A stretch of 64,000 nt of DNA from CAXXOK01 sp964640955. Lineage in GTDB: Bacteria > Bacillota > Clostridia > Christensenellales > Aristaeellaceae. The notes under the pieces were generated by a model. The model worked only from the letters and a program-made list of their open reading frames with translations, ran no database searches and had not been told where the DNA came from. The stretch is from the NCBI GenBank assembly GCA_964640955.1, contig CAZXJI010000009.1:62001-126000 (forward strand). The letters are read 5' to 3'. The first letter of the stretch is position 1; the number at the start of each line of letters is the position of its first letter. Positions 32,458 to 41,850 of this stretch are shown one piece after another. The translations under genes were made by a program, and so were the position numbers.

Positions 32458-34386
32458 ATGCCGTTTTTGCCGATTACGCGCGAGGAGTGCCTGCGCCTGG
32501 GGTGGGACGCGCCGGATTTCGTCCTGGTGGTGGGCGAAGCCTATGTGGACCACCCGTCTTTCGGGCAGGCGATCATCGGGCGGGTGCTGGAGAACGCCGG
32601 TTACCGCGTGGCGATGCTCTGCCTGCCGCAATACCGCACCGACGACGACTTCAGGCGCTTCGGGCGGCCCCGGCTCGGCTTTCTGGTCACCGCGGGCGTT
32701 ATCGACAGCATGGTCAACCACTTTACCGTCGCCAAAAAACGCCGCCATACCGACGTGTACGCGCCCGGCGGGCAGGCGGGCCTGCGCCCCGACCGCGCCA
32801 CGACGGTCTACTGCAACCGCATCCATCAGGCTTTTCCCGGCGCGCCCATCCTGATCGGCGGGGTAGAGGCGTCGCTGAGGCGATTCTCCCATTACGATTA
32901 CTGGGACGATAAGGTGCGCCGCAGCGTGCTTGTGGATACCGCCGCGACGATTCTCATCTACGGCATGGGTGAGACCGCCGTGCTCGCCTGTGCGGACTGG
33001 CTTGGGCGCGGCATGCCGCCGGAGGAACTGCCGAAGCTCCGCGGCTGCTGCTACATGGCCAAGGAGCCGCCGCAGGACGCCGTGCTTCTTCCCTCCCACG
33101 AGGAGGTTTCGGGCAACAAAACCGCCTACTGCCGCGCCTTCATGGCCGAGTACGAGGAGCAGGACGCCGTACGGGGCCGCACCCTGTGCCAGAAGCAGGA
33201 CGATCTGCGCTACCTGGTGCAAAATCCGCCCGCGCCGCCGCTTTCCCGCGAGCGGCTGGACGCGGTGTACGCCCTGCCCTACATGCGCGCCGCCCATCCG
33301 GGTTACGATGCGCAGGGCGGCGTGCCGGCGCTGGCCGAGGTCAAATTTTCCATTTCGGCGGTGCGCGGCTGCTTCGGAGCGTGCAACTTCTGCGCGCTCA
33401 CCTTCCATCAGGGACGGGTGGTCACCTCCCGCAGCGAGGAATCGATCGTCGCGGAGGCCCGGGAGCTGACAAAGCTTCCCGGCTTCAAGGGCTACATCCA
33501 CGACATCGGCGGGCCCACGGCCAACTTCCGCGAGCCCGCGTGCGAAAAGCAGCTGCGCGAGGGCTGCTGCAAAAACAGGCAGTGCCTCTTCCCCACGCCG
33601 TGCAAGAATTTGCGCGTCAGCCACCGGGAACTGGTTTCCATCCTGCGCCGCGTGCGGGCGCTGCCGGGCGTCAAAAAGGCGTTCATCCGCTCCGGCATCC
33701 GCTTCGATTACCTGATGGCGGATAAGGACCCCACGTTTCTCAGGGAACTGTGCGAGCACCACATCAGCGGGCAGCTCAAGGTCGCGCCGGAACACGTGAG
33801 CCCGGCGGTGCTCAGCGCCATGGGCAAGCCCCGCCGGGAGACGTACGACGCGTTCGTCGCCCGCTACGAGGCGCTCAACCGCAAGCTGGGGCTGAAGCAG
33901 TATCTGGTGCCCTATCTCATGAGCAGCCACCCCGGCTGCACGCTTCGCGATGCGGTGCTTTTGGCCGAATACCTGCGCGACACGGGCCACCAGCCCGAGC
34001 AGGTGCAGGATTTTTACCCGACGCCCGGAACGCTGAGCACCTGCATGTATTATACGGGCCTCGATCCGCGCACGATGACGCCGATCTACGTGCCCAAGGC
34101 CCAGCGGGAAAAAGCCATGCAGCGCGCGCTTTTGCAATGGCGCGACCCGCGCAACCACGCCCTCGTGCGCGAGGCGCTCCGGCTCTGCGGCCGGGAGGAT
34201 TTGATCGGCTTCGGGCGGCAGTGCCTGGTGCCGCCGCGCGATCTGCGCGGCAAGCCGGGCGGCGCGTCCAAGACGGCGGCCGAACCGCGCGGCGGAGCTC
34301 CGCGCGCGGGCCGACCGGAGCGCGGTTCCCGCCGCGGCGGCGTGCCCGCATCCCGTCCCAAAGCGGGCGGGCGCGGCCGGAAATAA
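32458..34386 (+). CDS. YgiQ family radical SAM protein
   Basis: A 642-residue protein with an N-terminal YgiQ-specific domain (PFLPITREECLRLGWDAPDF), a B12-binding-like segment, and the radical SAM core. The 4Fe-4S motif is CFGACNFC (about residues 310-317). Later parts carry CENCRQ-like cysteines (GCCKNRQCLFPTPCKNL) and HISGQLKVAPEHVS. The C-terminal ~45 residues are a basic, low-complexity tail rich in Gly, Arg and Pro (GGASKTAAEPRGGAPRAG and so on). The target is not established. ATG 32458 is used; GTG 32416 is rejected because it overlaps the -10 box. The next gene follows after 23 nt. Confidence 0.93.
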   Translation: MPFLPITREECLRLGWDAPDFVLVVGEAYVDHPSFGQAIIGRVLENAGYRVAMLCLPQYRTDDDFRRFGRPRLGFLVTAGVIDSMVNHFTVAKKRRHTDVYAPGGQAGLRPDRATTVYCNRIHQAFPGAPILIGGVEASLRRFSHYDYWDDKVRRSVLVDTAATILIYGMGETAVLACADWLGRGMPPEELPKLRGCCYMAKEPPQDAVLLPSHEEVSGNKTAYCRAFMAEYEEQDAVRGRTLCQKQDDLRYLVQNPPAPPLSRERLDAVYALPYMRAAHPGYDAQGGVPALAEVKFSISAVRGCFGACNFCALTFHQGRVVTSRSEESIVAEARELTKLPGFKGYIHDIGGPTANFREPACEKQLREGCCKNRQCLFPTPCKNLRVSHRELVSILRRVRALPGVKKAFIRSGIRFDYLMADKDPTFLRELCEHHISGQLKVAPEHVSPAVLSAMGKPRRETYDAFVARYEALNRKLGLKQYLVPYLMSSHPGCTLRDAVLLAEYLRDTGHQPEQVQDFYPTPGTLSTCMYYTGLDPRTMTPIYVPKAQREKAMQRALLQWRDPRNHALVREALRLCGREDLIGFGRQCLVPPRDLRGKPGGASKTAAEPRGGAPRAGRPERGSRRGGVPASRPKAGGRGRK

Positions 34387-34409
34387 AAAGCCACGCTACG
34401 GGAGGCAGC

Positions 34410-35120
34410 ATGGACGTTCGTACGCTTTTCTGGGATTTCGATCAGACCCTCGCCTGCCGCGACGGCATGTGGAGCCCGACCGTGCACGATCTGCTCCTGC
34501 GCCGCGGCATTACGCGCATCACGGTGGAGGAGCTTCATGCCCGGTTCAGCCAGCCCGACAGCTTTCCCTGGCATCGGCCGGACCAGTCCCACGCCCAGTT
34601 TTTCGGCGGCGTTCCCTGGTGGGACGCCATGGCGAGCCGCTTTACGCAAACGCTTCATACCATGGGCGTGCCGGAGCCGGACGCGTCGGCCGTCGCGCGG
34701 GGCGTGCGCGCGGAATATCTGAATCCCGCCAAATGGCGCCTGTACGATGACACACTCCCCTGCCTCCAGCGGGCGGCGCGCGAAGGGTACCGAAACGCGA
34801 TCGTCTCCAACCACGTCCCGGAACTGGGCGAACTGGTAAAAACCCTCGGTATCGGCGGATATTTCGAGTGCGTGTATTCCTCTGCGGACGTCGGCTGGGA
34901 AAAGCCCAACCCCCGCATCTTCGAAGCCGCGCTCGCCGGAATGGGCGTATCCTCCGGCGTTGTGATGATCGGCGACAGTCTGGCGGCGGACGTGCAGGGC
35001 GCGCTTGCCGCGGGTCTTTCCGCCGTGCTTGCGCGCAGGGAGAACACGACCGGCTATCCCTATTACTGCCGGACGCTCGACGGGCTTTTCGAGGTATTGA
35101 ACGGCATCAAAGCAGAATAG
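34410..35120 (+). CDS. HAD-family hydrolase
   Basis: A 236-residue HAD phosphatase. Motif I is LFWDFDQTLACRD (nucleophile Asp9, Asp11), motif II IVSNHVPEL, motif III Lys in EKPNPRIFEAAL, motif IV VVMIGDSLAADVQGAL. The cap is the small helical (subclass IA) type. The substrate is unknown; many such enzymes act on phosphoglycolate or nucleotides. The start ATG 34410 has GGGAGG upstream. Likely in one transcript with ygiQ. It converges with the alcohol dehydrogenase 11 nt away, and no terminator fits between them. Confidence 0.88.
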   Translation: MDVRTLFWDFDQTLACRDGMWSPTVHDLLLRRGITRITVEELHARFSQPDSFPWHRPDQSHAQFFGGVPWWDAMASRFTQTLHTMGVPEPDASAVARGVRAEYLNPAKWRLYDDTLPCLQRAAREGYRNAIVSNHVPELGELVKTLGIGGYFECVYSSADVGWEKPNPRIFEAALAGMGVSSGVVMIGDSLAADVQGALAAGLSAVLARRENTTGYPYYCRTLDGLFEVLNGIKAE

Positions 35121-35131
35121 AGCGCGTGCTT

Positions 35132-36349
35132 TTATGCCGTTTGGGGCTCCGACAGGCGTTCGAGCACCTCGGCAAGCTCGGCTTCGCTCAAAATCCTGGG
35201 CGCCGGATAGAACAGGTTGCCCTCCGCGGCCGCCTGCGCGGCCAGCGTGGGGATATCCTCCGCCCGTATCTGGGCGAACGTTTCGGGCAGGCCGAGCTTG
35301 CGGTTGAGGTCCTCCACGGCCTGAATCAGCGCTTCCGCCTTTCTCCCGGCGTTTGACGCGTCGACGTTTCCCGACGCGATCCCCGTCGCGTCAGCCAGCG
35401 CCGCGAGCGCGACGTGCGCCTTCGCACCGTACGCGCGCAGCACCGCGGGCATGGCGACCGCGCAGCAAACCCCATGGGCGATGCCGTAGCGCCCGCCCAG
35501 CGCGTGCGCCACGGCGTGGACGTATCCCACGTTGGCGCGCGTAAACGCGAGGCCGGCCCGGTAGGCCGCCTGCTGCATGCCGAAGCGCGCTTCCAGATCG
35601 CCGCCGTCCCGATAGGCGCGTTCCAGATCGGCAAAGATCAGCCTGACCGCCGCGATCGCGTTCTGCCGCGTGGTGCGGGTGTTGCTGCGGCCGATGAACG
35701 CCTCCACCGCGTGGCAGAGCGCATCCATGCCGGAAGCGGCGGTCACGCGCGGCGGCATGCCCACGGTCAAAAGCGGGTCGAGCACGGCGGCGCGGGGAAT
35801 GAGCGCCAGATCGCCCACCATGCGCTTGCGGTGGCGATCGTCGGTCACGACCGCGGCGAGGGTCGCTTCGCTCCCGGTGCCGGCGGTGGTCGGCACGGCG
35901 TACAAAGGCGGCAGCGCGCGCCGCACGCGAAACATACCCCGCATGGCCTCCACTGTTTTTTTCGGTCTGGCGACGCGTGCGCCGCACAGCTTGGCGCAGT
36001 CCATGGGCGAGCCTCCGCCGAAGGCGATAATCGCGTCGCAGCCGTTGTTGCGGTAACAAGCGAACGCTTCCTCAACGTTGCGGACGCTCGGGTCGTTATC
36101 CACGCGGCTGAACACCGCGACGGGCATGCCCTCCCTTTCCAGCGCCGCGCAAAGCGCGTCCGGCGCGCCCAAACGGCGCAGCGTAGGCCCCGTGACGAGC
36201 AGCGGGCGCTTCACCCCGTCCTTTTTGAGCATCGCGGGCAAAAGCAGCGCGCTGCCCTCGCCCTCCAGCCTGCGCGGTTCGCGCCACGGCAGCAGATAGG
36301 CGGCCGCGCGGGCGGCGAACTGATAACTGCGGTATAAACCTGTTTTCAC
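35132..36349 (-). CDS. Iron-containing alcohol dehydrogenase
   Basis: A 405-residue group III dehydrogenase. The NAD(P) loop is FGGGSPMDCAK (about 108-118), then PTTAGTGSEAT. Metal ligands are in MDALCHAVEAFIG and HAVAHALGGRYGIAHG (Asp, His, His, His). The family reduces or oxidises alcohols, 1,3-propanediol, butanol or lactaldehyde. Start GTG 36349 with GGGGAG about 11 nt upstream; the spacing is long. A weak promoter candidate is TGTACG-17-TACCAT on the minus strand upstream. Substrate unknown. Confidence 0.92.
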   Translation of the reverse strand: MKTGLYRSYQFAARAAAYLLPWREPRRLEGEGSALLLPAMLKKDGVKRPLLVTGPTLRRLGAPDALCAALEREGMPVAVFSRVDNDPSVRNVEEAFACYRNNGCDAIIAFGGGSPMDCAKLCGARVARPKKTVEAMRGMFRVRRALPPLYAVPTTAGTGSEATLAAVVTDDRHRKRMVGDLALIPRAAVLDPLLTVGMPPRVTAASGMDALCHAVEAFIGRSNTRTTRQNAIAAVRLIFADLERAYRDGGDLEARFGMQQAAYRAGLAFTRANVGYVHAVAHALGGRYGIAHGVCCAVAMPAVLRAYGAKAHVALAALADATGIASGNVDASNAGRKAEALIQAVEDLNRKLGLPETFAQIRAEDIPTLAAQAAAEGNLFYPAPRILSEAELAEVLERLSEPQTA

Positions 36350-36429
36350 GGCGTTTCACTCTCCCCGAACGGTTTGATGGTACCACATTTTTCCCGCCGC
36401 GTACAGCGCCGCGCACGTCTGCGGGAGAT

Positions 36430-36458
36430 AAAAGCCCCGCGCGAAAGGGCGCGGGGCT
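36430..36458 (-). terminator. Terminator of the GldAFG/DUF4340 operon
   Basis: AGCCCCGCGC (36433-36442) and GCGCGGGGCT (36449-36458) are 10-bp arms. On the minus strand the stem is followed by TTTTAT. It lies 80 nt past the DUF4340 stop. Confidence 0.75.
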
Positions 36459-36539
36459 GAGGAGAAACGGTCGGGAGCCTCTGCGAACGAGCGATCCGCA
36501 AACGAGGCCTGCGCCCCGGCTCCCAGACCGGACAACGGG

Positions 36540-38312
36540 TTACGATTCGGACGGTTCCGGAGTAGCCGTCGCTTCGGGGGTAGCGGTCGCCTCGGTCGCG
36601 ACCAGCTCGTCGAAGTAGGTCTTCAACTCGTCCACGTCGCGCTTGTTCACCAGCATCGTCGCGTCGCCGTTGGTCACCGCCTGGTCGAAGCTTCCGTCGT
36701 AGGCGTAGAACGCTACGTTCACGGTCTCCCATCCGGCGCGATCCTGCGTGAACGTCGCGGTCAGAATGGGCTCGGCGCCCTCCGCCACCGGCTGGTCGGT
36801 ATACGCTTCGGCGGTGATGCCGCGCAGGTGACTCATGAAGAGGCTGAACAGCGTGGATTTCAGTTCCTTGCCGTCAATCTGGTAAACGGTCTTTATGGTG
36901 ACATCGCCGGAATCCGAGGTGGTGGTTTCCTTGGAGGTCGTAACGGTCTTGGTTACGCCGTCCACGGTCGCAATCATGCCGGTGACTTCCGCGGTGGCCA
37001 CATCGGCCGGGGCCGTCAGCCGCAGGTCGTCCGCCGAAAGCTTCTGCAAAGCCGTCAGGGTGCTGCTGCTGATGGTAAAGACGCGGTTGGTCTTGCTGTG
37101 CGTCATGTAGACGTTGCCGTTCTCATCCGTGCCGCCGATGTAGAGGGTGATGGAGCGTTCCACCGTTACGTCCGGCTCGGGCGTCGCGGTCGGCGTGGCC
37201 GTCGGCGTCGCGGTCGCTTCCTCCGTCGGCACGGCGCTCGCATCCTCGGCCATGGCGACCGTCAGCCCGCCGGAGAGGGTCGCCGTGGCGGTGGGCGCGG
37301 CGGTCGGTGTAGCGGTCGGCGTGGCTGTCGGTGTGGCCGTCGGCATCGCGGTGGGCGTGGCCGTCGGTTCGGGCGTCGCGGTGGGCGTGGCCGTGGGCTC
37401 AGCCGTCGGCGTGGCGGTCGCCGCTGCGGCCTCCTCGGCCATAGCGTCCGCCGCTTCCGATTCCGGCACGTCCTCGGTGTAATGCAGGGTAATGGTCAGC
37501 GACGGGTTATCCAGGCCGTAGGCGGCCAGGTCGTCCTTGATGTCGGCGACGGTGGAAGCGTAGCTGATGCCCGTCGCGCTGTCCAGGAAGGTGCTTACGG
37601 TATCGGCGTTCACGGGGCTCAGCGCGCCGTCCCCGCCCTGTTCAAACCAGGTAAAGGCGGAGGAGTAGGCGGCTGCGTTGCCGTCCGCGTAATAATCGAG
37701 GGTCTTGGGCGTCTGCCCGTCGTTCCATTCCACGCTCGTCACGCTGTCCGCGTCGACGGTGGGAAAGCTTTCGTCGGTCAGCAGGTCCATCAGCGTCACG
37801 TCGAAGGTGTTGTACAGGTCGGAGGAGATGGTATAGATGCCGTCCTTCCCCTCCACGGCGGCATAGTAGTCGCCGGTCACGGTGTTCTTGTCGCCGATGG
37901 ATATCTTCTGGGTGTTGCCGTCCGTATCGGTTATGGTAATGGACACGGCGGGCTCTTCCAGCCCGTACTCGGCCGTGTCGGCAGTGGCGTCTTCAACGGT
38001 GCGCACGGCCTCCACGCTCTTGAGGTCACCGAGCATATCGGTCACCTTGGAGGTGTCCAGCTCGAAGCTCTCCCGCGGCGCGTACACCCACGTGTCGTTC
38101 ACCTTCGCCAGGTCGATCGTCTCATCCCAGTGCGTAAAGGTGATGTCCGCGGCCGTATCGGCGTCGGTGGTCAGCAGGACGGTCTTTTCCGTCTCGTCGG
38201 CGGCATCCTCGGCCTCCTGCTTTTTTTGCGCGCTCAGGTTGAGCAGATAGGCGCCCGCGCTGAACACCACGACGACCGCCAGTAGGATGAGCAGGCGTTT
38301 GCCTTTCTTCAT
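36540..38312 (-). CDS. DUF4340 domain protein with Ala-Thr-Pro linker
   Basis: 590 residues. An N-terminal membrane anchor (KGKRLLILLAVVVVFSAGAYLL) is followed by a large extracytoplasmic part with DUF4340 repeats (about 50-280 and 395-560). Between them is a ~100-residue low-complexity linker of TATP/TAEP units, with a second short run (ATATPTATPTATPEP). A third short run ends the protein. The start is ATG 38312 (AGGAGG 8 nt before it). The ATG overlaps the stop of the GldG-like gene. It is the last gene of an ABC cassette and is probably its extracytoplasmic partner. The function of the family is unknown. Confidence 0.85.
   Translation of the reverse strand: MKKGKRLLILLAVVVVFSAGAYLLNLSAQKKQEAEDAADETEKTVLLTTDADTAADITFTHWDETIDLAKVNDTWVYAPRESFELDTSKVTDMLGDLKSVEAVRTVEDATADTAEYGLEEPAVSITITDTDGNTQKISIGDKNTVTGDYYAAVEGKDGIYTISSDLYNTFDVTLMDLLTDESFPTVDADSVTSVEWNDGQTPKTLDYYADGNAAAYSSAFTWFEQGGDGALSPVNADTVSTFLDSATGISYASTVADIKDDLAAYGLDNPSLTITLHYTEDVPESEAADAMAEEAAAATATPTAEPTATPTATPEPTATPTAMPTATPTATPTATPTAAPTATATLSGGLTVAMAEDASAVPTEEATATPTATPTATPEPDVTVERSITLYIGGTDENGNVYMTHSKTNRVFTISSSTLTALQKLSADDLRLTAPADVATAEVTGMIATVDGVTKTVTTSKETTTSDSGDVTIKTVYQIDGKELKSTLFSLFMSHLRGITAEAYTDQPVAEGAEPILTATFTQDRAGWETVNVAFYAYDGSFDQAVTNGDATMLVNKRDVDELKTYFDELVATEATATPEATATPEPSES
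37175..37425 (-). repeat. Coding tandem repeats (Thr-Ala-Thr-Pro units)
   Basis: Two blocks (about 37279-37425 and 37175-37215) of degenerate 12-nt units encode repeating TATP, TAEP or TAMP. They lie inside the DUF4340 gene and may vary in copy number by slippage. They are not a CRISPR array: there are no spacers. Confidence 0.8.
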
Positions 38313-39778
38313 CAACGCTTCCTCCTCTTAACCACAACCACGATGCCGGCGCCCAGCACGCCGAGCGGCAGGATAACGGCCAGGATGGCGCTCCAGAGGC
38401 TCGCGGTGCCGTCGGGCACGGTAAGGTAATCCTGGCTCAGGCTCTTGGCGCGGATGGAGATGTTGTTCTCCCGTTCGCACATCCAACTCAGGCTGTTCAG
38501 GAACAGATCCTGGTTGGAGCCGCCGACCATTTCGTTAACCTGGTCGTTGAGGAACTGCGCGGAGGAGAACCAGACCATGCGGGTTTCGCCGTCGTTCACG
38601 GTCTCGCTGATCGCCACGCCCAGGTCGAAGGGACCGCTGGTGTCGCCGTCCTCACGCTCCAGCGTGGTGACGTTGTTGGGGTCGGCCTTGTTGTAGGCGC
38701 TGTCGGAAGTGGTCAGAAGATCGGTGATCGTCAGGGAGGAACGGTACTCGTCCAGCTTTACGATGCCGTGGGACACGGGCATGAGCACGTACAGCTTCCC
38801 GTCGATGATCGGGTCGGTGATGTCGTGGGACTCCACGTTGGGCAGGAGGTAGTGCTGGTAGCCGCGCACGTAGTGGTTCGAATCGCCTTCCACCACAATG
38901 CCGTCCACCATGTCCACGCCGTAGTTGTTGACCAGTTTTTTGAGGTTGGGCCGGTCGGAATCCTCGTAATCGGTGATCAGCAGCAGGCGGCCACCCTGAT
39001 CCATATAGGTGAGGATCTTATCGGTCTCGTCGTTGCCCAGGTCGGTGGTCGGCGCGTAGATGAGCAGGCAGGAGCAATCGTCCGGCACGGCTTCCAGCGA
39101 CAGGAGGCTCAGATCGTCCACGGTCAGGTTGTCGTTTTCCACGGCGCTGAGCAGATCGCCGGACAGCTCGGTCTCGCCGTGTCCCTGCAATTGATAGATG
39201 ATGGGCAGGGTCTCGCTGGTCACGTAGTCGATGGCGCTGGTAATGGCGCTCTCGCCCGCGAAGTTAACGTCGTAGCTGCCGGTATAATAGTAGTTGGAGT
39301 AGTCGTACTCGTAAATGTCGTCCTTCGCCACAACCTTGCTGCGCTTGCCGCTGATGACGATGACGCTGTTGGCGGCCACGTCCTCGTCGGTGTAGTTGGC
39401 GGTAAACTTGGGCTGCACCACCGGGTCGACGGTGTTTACGGTAATCTTGTCGCTGAGGGCCTTATACCGTTCCAGCAGTTCCAGGGTGGTGGAATCCTCG
39501 CTGCCGCTTTCGGCGACGAGGGTCAGGGTGACGTCCTCATTCAGGTTCTTCAGCAGCTGCTCGGTCTGCTCCGAGAAGGTGAACAGCTGCTGGGCGGTGG
39601 TATCGATCTTGGTGACCGTGGAAGGCAATTGCCCGATGAACAGGTTTACCGCCACCACCACCGCGATGACAACCAATGAAACGATAACCGCGTATCCGCC
39701 GCTTTTGAACCGGCGACTCTTGAAAATGGAAGGCTTCTTGACGGCAGTCTTCTCAGGGGTTTTCTTCTCCTGTTTCAT
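38312..39778 (-). CDS. GldG-like auxiliary protein of an ABC system
   Basis: 488 residues. Membrane anchor near the N-terminus (GGYAVIVSLVVIAVVVAVNLFIG), a large extracytoplasmic domain of the GldG/ABC_transp_aux type, and a C-terminal helix (SAILAVILPLGVLGAGIVVVV) followed by KRRKR. The domain has FTFSEQTEQLLKNLNEDVTL, YQLQGHGETEL and LLIYAPTTDL, GGRLLLITDY, the pattern of this family. It overlaps the DUF4340 gene by 1 nt. In Flavobacterium, GldA-F-G is needed for gliding. In Clostridia the same type of cassette is common without gliding and the role is unknown. Confidence 0.88.
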   Translation of the reverse strand: MKQEKKTPEKTAVKKPSIFKSRRFKSGGYAVIVSLVVIAVVVAVNLFIGQLPSTVTKIDTTAQQLFTFSEQTEQLLKNLNEDVTLTLVAESGSEDSTTLELLERYKALSDKITVNTVDPVVQPKFTANYTDEDVAANSVIVISGKRSKVVAKDDIYEYDYSNYYYTGSYDVNFAGESAITSAIDYVTSETLPIIYQLQGHGETELSGDLLSAVENDNLTVDDLSLLSLEAVPDDCSCLLIYAPTTDLGNDETDKILTYMDQGGRLLLITDYEDSDRPNLKKLVNNYGVDMVDGIVVEGDSNHYVRGYQHYLLPNVESHDITDPIIDGKLYVLMPVSHGIVKLDEYRSSLTITDLLTTSDSAYNKADPNNVTTLEREDGDTSGPFDLGVAISETVNDGETRMVWFSSAQFLNDQVNEMVGGSNQDLFLNSLSWMCERENNISIRAKSLSQDYLTVPDGTASLWSAILAVILPLGVLGAGIVVVVKRRKR

Positions 39779-39793
39779 GTTCTCATCCCTCCC

Positions 39794-40657
39794 CTAGCTC
39801 CAGCGCCTCTTCTCCACGGCCTGAACCGTGAAGAAGCAGAAGAGCGCCGCGACGGAAATGAAGTACACAAGCCCCGTGATGTCGAAGATGCCGCTGGTGA
39901 AGTTGTTCATCCGATCGAAAATCGCCAGCGCGCCCAGCGCCGAAGTAAAGGCGCCTTCCATCGCGGTCGGGACGATGATGTACAGCAACGCCAGCGGAAC
40001 GAACGTGACCACGGCGGTCAGCCCCGCGGCCGTCCAGCTCTTGGTCATCAGGCGAACGACCAGGCTCACCAGCAGCGCCACGATCATCAGCGAGATGGTG
40101 GACGCCAGGGACGTGGAGGTCATGAGGTTGGAAAGCGCCGTCATCAGGTAGCACAGAATCAGGGTGCCCAGGCACATGACCGCCGCGATGATCTGGTTTT
40201 CGGTAATGCTGGACATGAACATGCCGATGGCGATCAGCGCGCAACCCATCAGGTAGAACGCGAACAGGCTGGAATAGGCCGTAGAGTAGCTGATGGTGCC
40301 GAACGAGCCGATGAGCAGCGGATAGAACGCCGTGACCGCCATGGGGATGGTCAAAAGCGCCACCATCGCCAGGTACTTGCCCAATACGACGTTTACCACG
40401 CTGATGGGCAGGGAGTACAGCAGCTGATCGGTGCTCTGCTTGCGTTCCTCGGCGAACACGCGCATCGTAAGCACGGGAACGGCGATGAGGAACATGAACG
40501 AACTGCTGCTGATAACGTACTCATATCCCGGATAGGCATATTTCAGGTTCAGCGCCGAGGTATAGATGCCGAAGAACAACAGAACGAAGGCGATAAACAC
40601 ATAGCCCATCATACCGGTGAAATAGCTCTTGAATTCCCGTTTGAATATGGCAGTCAT
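39794..40657 (-). CDS. ABC-2 type permease (GldF-like)
   Basis: A 287-residue membrane protein with six helices, ABC-2 family. The first block TAIFKREFKSYFTGMMGYVF and AVPVLTMRVFAEERKQSTDQ are typical of GldF-like permeases. Its ATG overlaps the ATPase stop (TAATG), so the pair is translationally coupled. It supplies the channel of the export complex with the ATPase. Substrate unknown. Confidence 0.9.
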   Translation of the reverse strand: MTAIFKREFKSYFTGMMGYVFIAFVLLFFGIYTSALNLKYAYPGYEYVISSSSFMFLIAVPVLTMRVFAEERKQSTDQLLYSLPISVVNVVLGKYLAMVALLTIPMAVTAFYPLLIGSFGTISYSTAYSSLFAFYLMGCALIAIGMFMSSITENQIIAAVMCLGTLILCYLMTALSNLMTSTSLASTISLMIVALLVSLVVRLMTKSWTAAGLTAVVTFVPLALLYIIVPTAMEGAFTSALGALAIFDRMNNFTSGIFDITGLVYFISVAALFCFFTVQAVEKRRWS

Positions 40658-41661
40658 TACGCCGCACCTCCTTCATCGGCCTCGGGCGCCTTGGCGGGCT
40701 GCGCTTCGGGCGCGGGCGTTTCGGCCGCGCCTGTGCGGGTCAGCGCGAGGAACACGTCCTCCAGGCTCTGCTTTTCGCGAACCATGGACAGGATGGGGCA
40801 TTTCGCTTCGGCGAAGGCGTAGAAGAGCTTTTCGCGCACGTCCTCGTTCGTCGGCAGGCCGATTTCGATTTCCGTCTCGTCGTCGCGCGTCGTGGTTACC
40901 TTGCGCACTTCCACCGCGTCGCCGAGCTTGCAGACGATCTCCTTGGCCTGGGTCTTGCTGGTGTTGGTGACGATCTTCATGGTCGCCTCGTGCTCGGCGC
41001 GCGTTTCCAGATTATCGGGCGTGTCCTCCGCAACCAGCTTGCCGTTGGAGATGATGATCAGCATATCGCACACCGCGCTGATCTCCTGCATGATGTGGCT
41101 GGAAAGCATAACGGTGCGGTTCTTGCCCAGCTCACGGATCAGATCGCGGATCTCGATGAGCTGCTGAGGGTCCAGGCCGACGGTCGGCTCGTCCAGGATG
41201 ATCACCTTCGGGTCGCCCAGAATCGCCTGGGCCAGCCCTACGCGCTGGCGGTAGCCCTTGGACAGGTTCTTGATCAGGCGCAGCTTCATGCTGGTGACGT
41301 CCGTCTTTTTCATTACGCGCGCCACTTCGGTCGCAATCTGCTTGCCCGGCACGCCCTTGGCTTCGGCCACGAAGCGCAGGTAGTCGATCACCGTCATGTC
41401 CTGATAGAGGGGCGGCATTTCCGGCAGATACCCGATACACTTTTTAGCCTGGATGGGTTCCTCGAAGATGTCGTGACCGTCCACCGTTACGGTGCCGTCC
41501 GTAGCGGCCAGGCAACCGGTAATGATGTTCATCGTCGTGGTTTTGCCCGCGCCATTGGGTCCCAGAAAGCCGTAGATCTTTCCGGAATCGATGGTGAAGC
41601 TCACATGATCCACGGCGGTATGGTTGCCATACACCTTGGTGAGATTCTTAACCTCGATCAA
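40657..41661 (-). CDS. ABC transporter ATP-binding protein (GldA-like)
   Basis: 334 residues. Walker A GPNGAGKTT, signature LSKGYRQRVGLAQAI, Walker B VIILDEPTVGLDP, and the D-loop are intact. The C-terminal ~100 residues are an extra domain of the DUF4162 type, ending in an Ala/Pro/Glu-rich tail. The start is TTG 41661, with GGGAGG 7 nt upstream. A -10-like TACAAT lies about 30 nt further upstream on the minus strand, without a convincing -35. It leads the ATPase-permease-GldG-DUF4340 operon. Confidence 0.92.
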   Translation of the reverse strand: MIEVKNLTKVYGNHTAVDHVSFTIDSGKIYGFLGPNGAGKTTTMNIITGCLAATDGTVTVDGHDIFEEPIQAKKCIGYLPEMPPLYQDMTVIDYLRFVAEAKGVPGKQIATEVARVMKKTDVTSMKLRLIKNLSKGYRQRVGLAQAILGDPKVIILDEPTVGLDPQQLIEIRDLIRELGKNRTVMLSSHIMQEISAVCDMLIIISNGKLVAEDTPDNLETRAEHEATMKIVTNTSKTQAKEIVCKLGDAVEVRKVTTTRDDETEIEIGLPTNEDVREKLFYAFAEAKCPILSMVREKQSLEDVFLALTRTGAAETPAPEAQPAKAPEADEGGAA

Positions 41662-41783
41662 TGTGATTCCTCCCGTCGGATTTTGTCGTGTTTATTGTAG
41701 CGGTCAGATATGAATAAATCTTCGTGCAACTATGGACAAACTTTGAACGCAGTGTGAAGCTTCGGTGAAGACCGGAAAAAAGG

Positions 41784-41805
41784 AAAAAAACCCGCTCTTC
41801 GCAGG
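41784..41805 (-). terminator. Terminator of the sugar ABC permease genes
   Basis: On the minus strand CCTGC (41805-41801), loop GAAGA, GCGGG (41795-41791), then seven T. The stem is short (5 bp with one G-T), but the T-run is strong. Confidence 0.55.
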
Positions 41806-41850
41806 TCTTGTAAACCGTATTCCGCTCTCACCGTTTCCGGTTCGCGGGTT

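Noticed and set aside
37175..37425. Short tandem repeats that could be mistaken for a CRISPR array
   Set aside because: The units are contiguous 12-mers in frame within a protein gene, without unique spacers.
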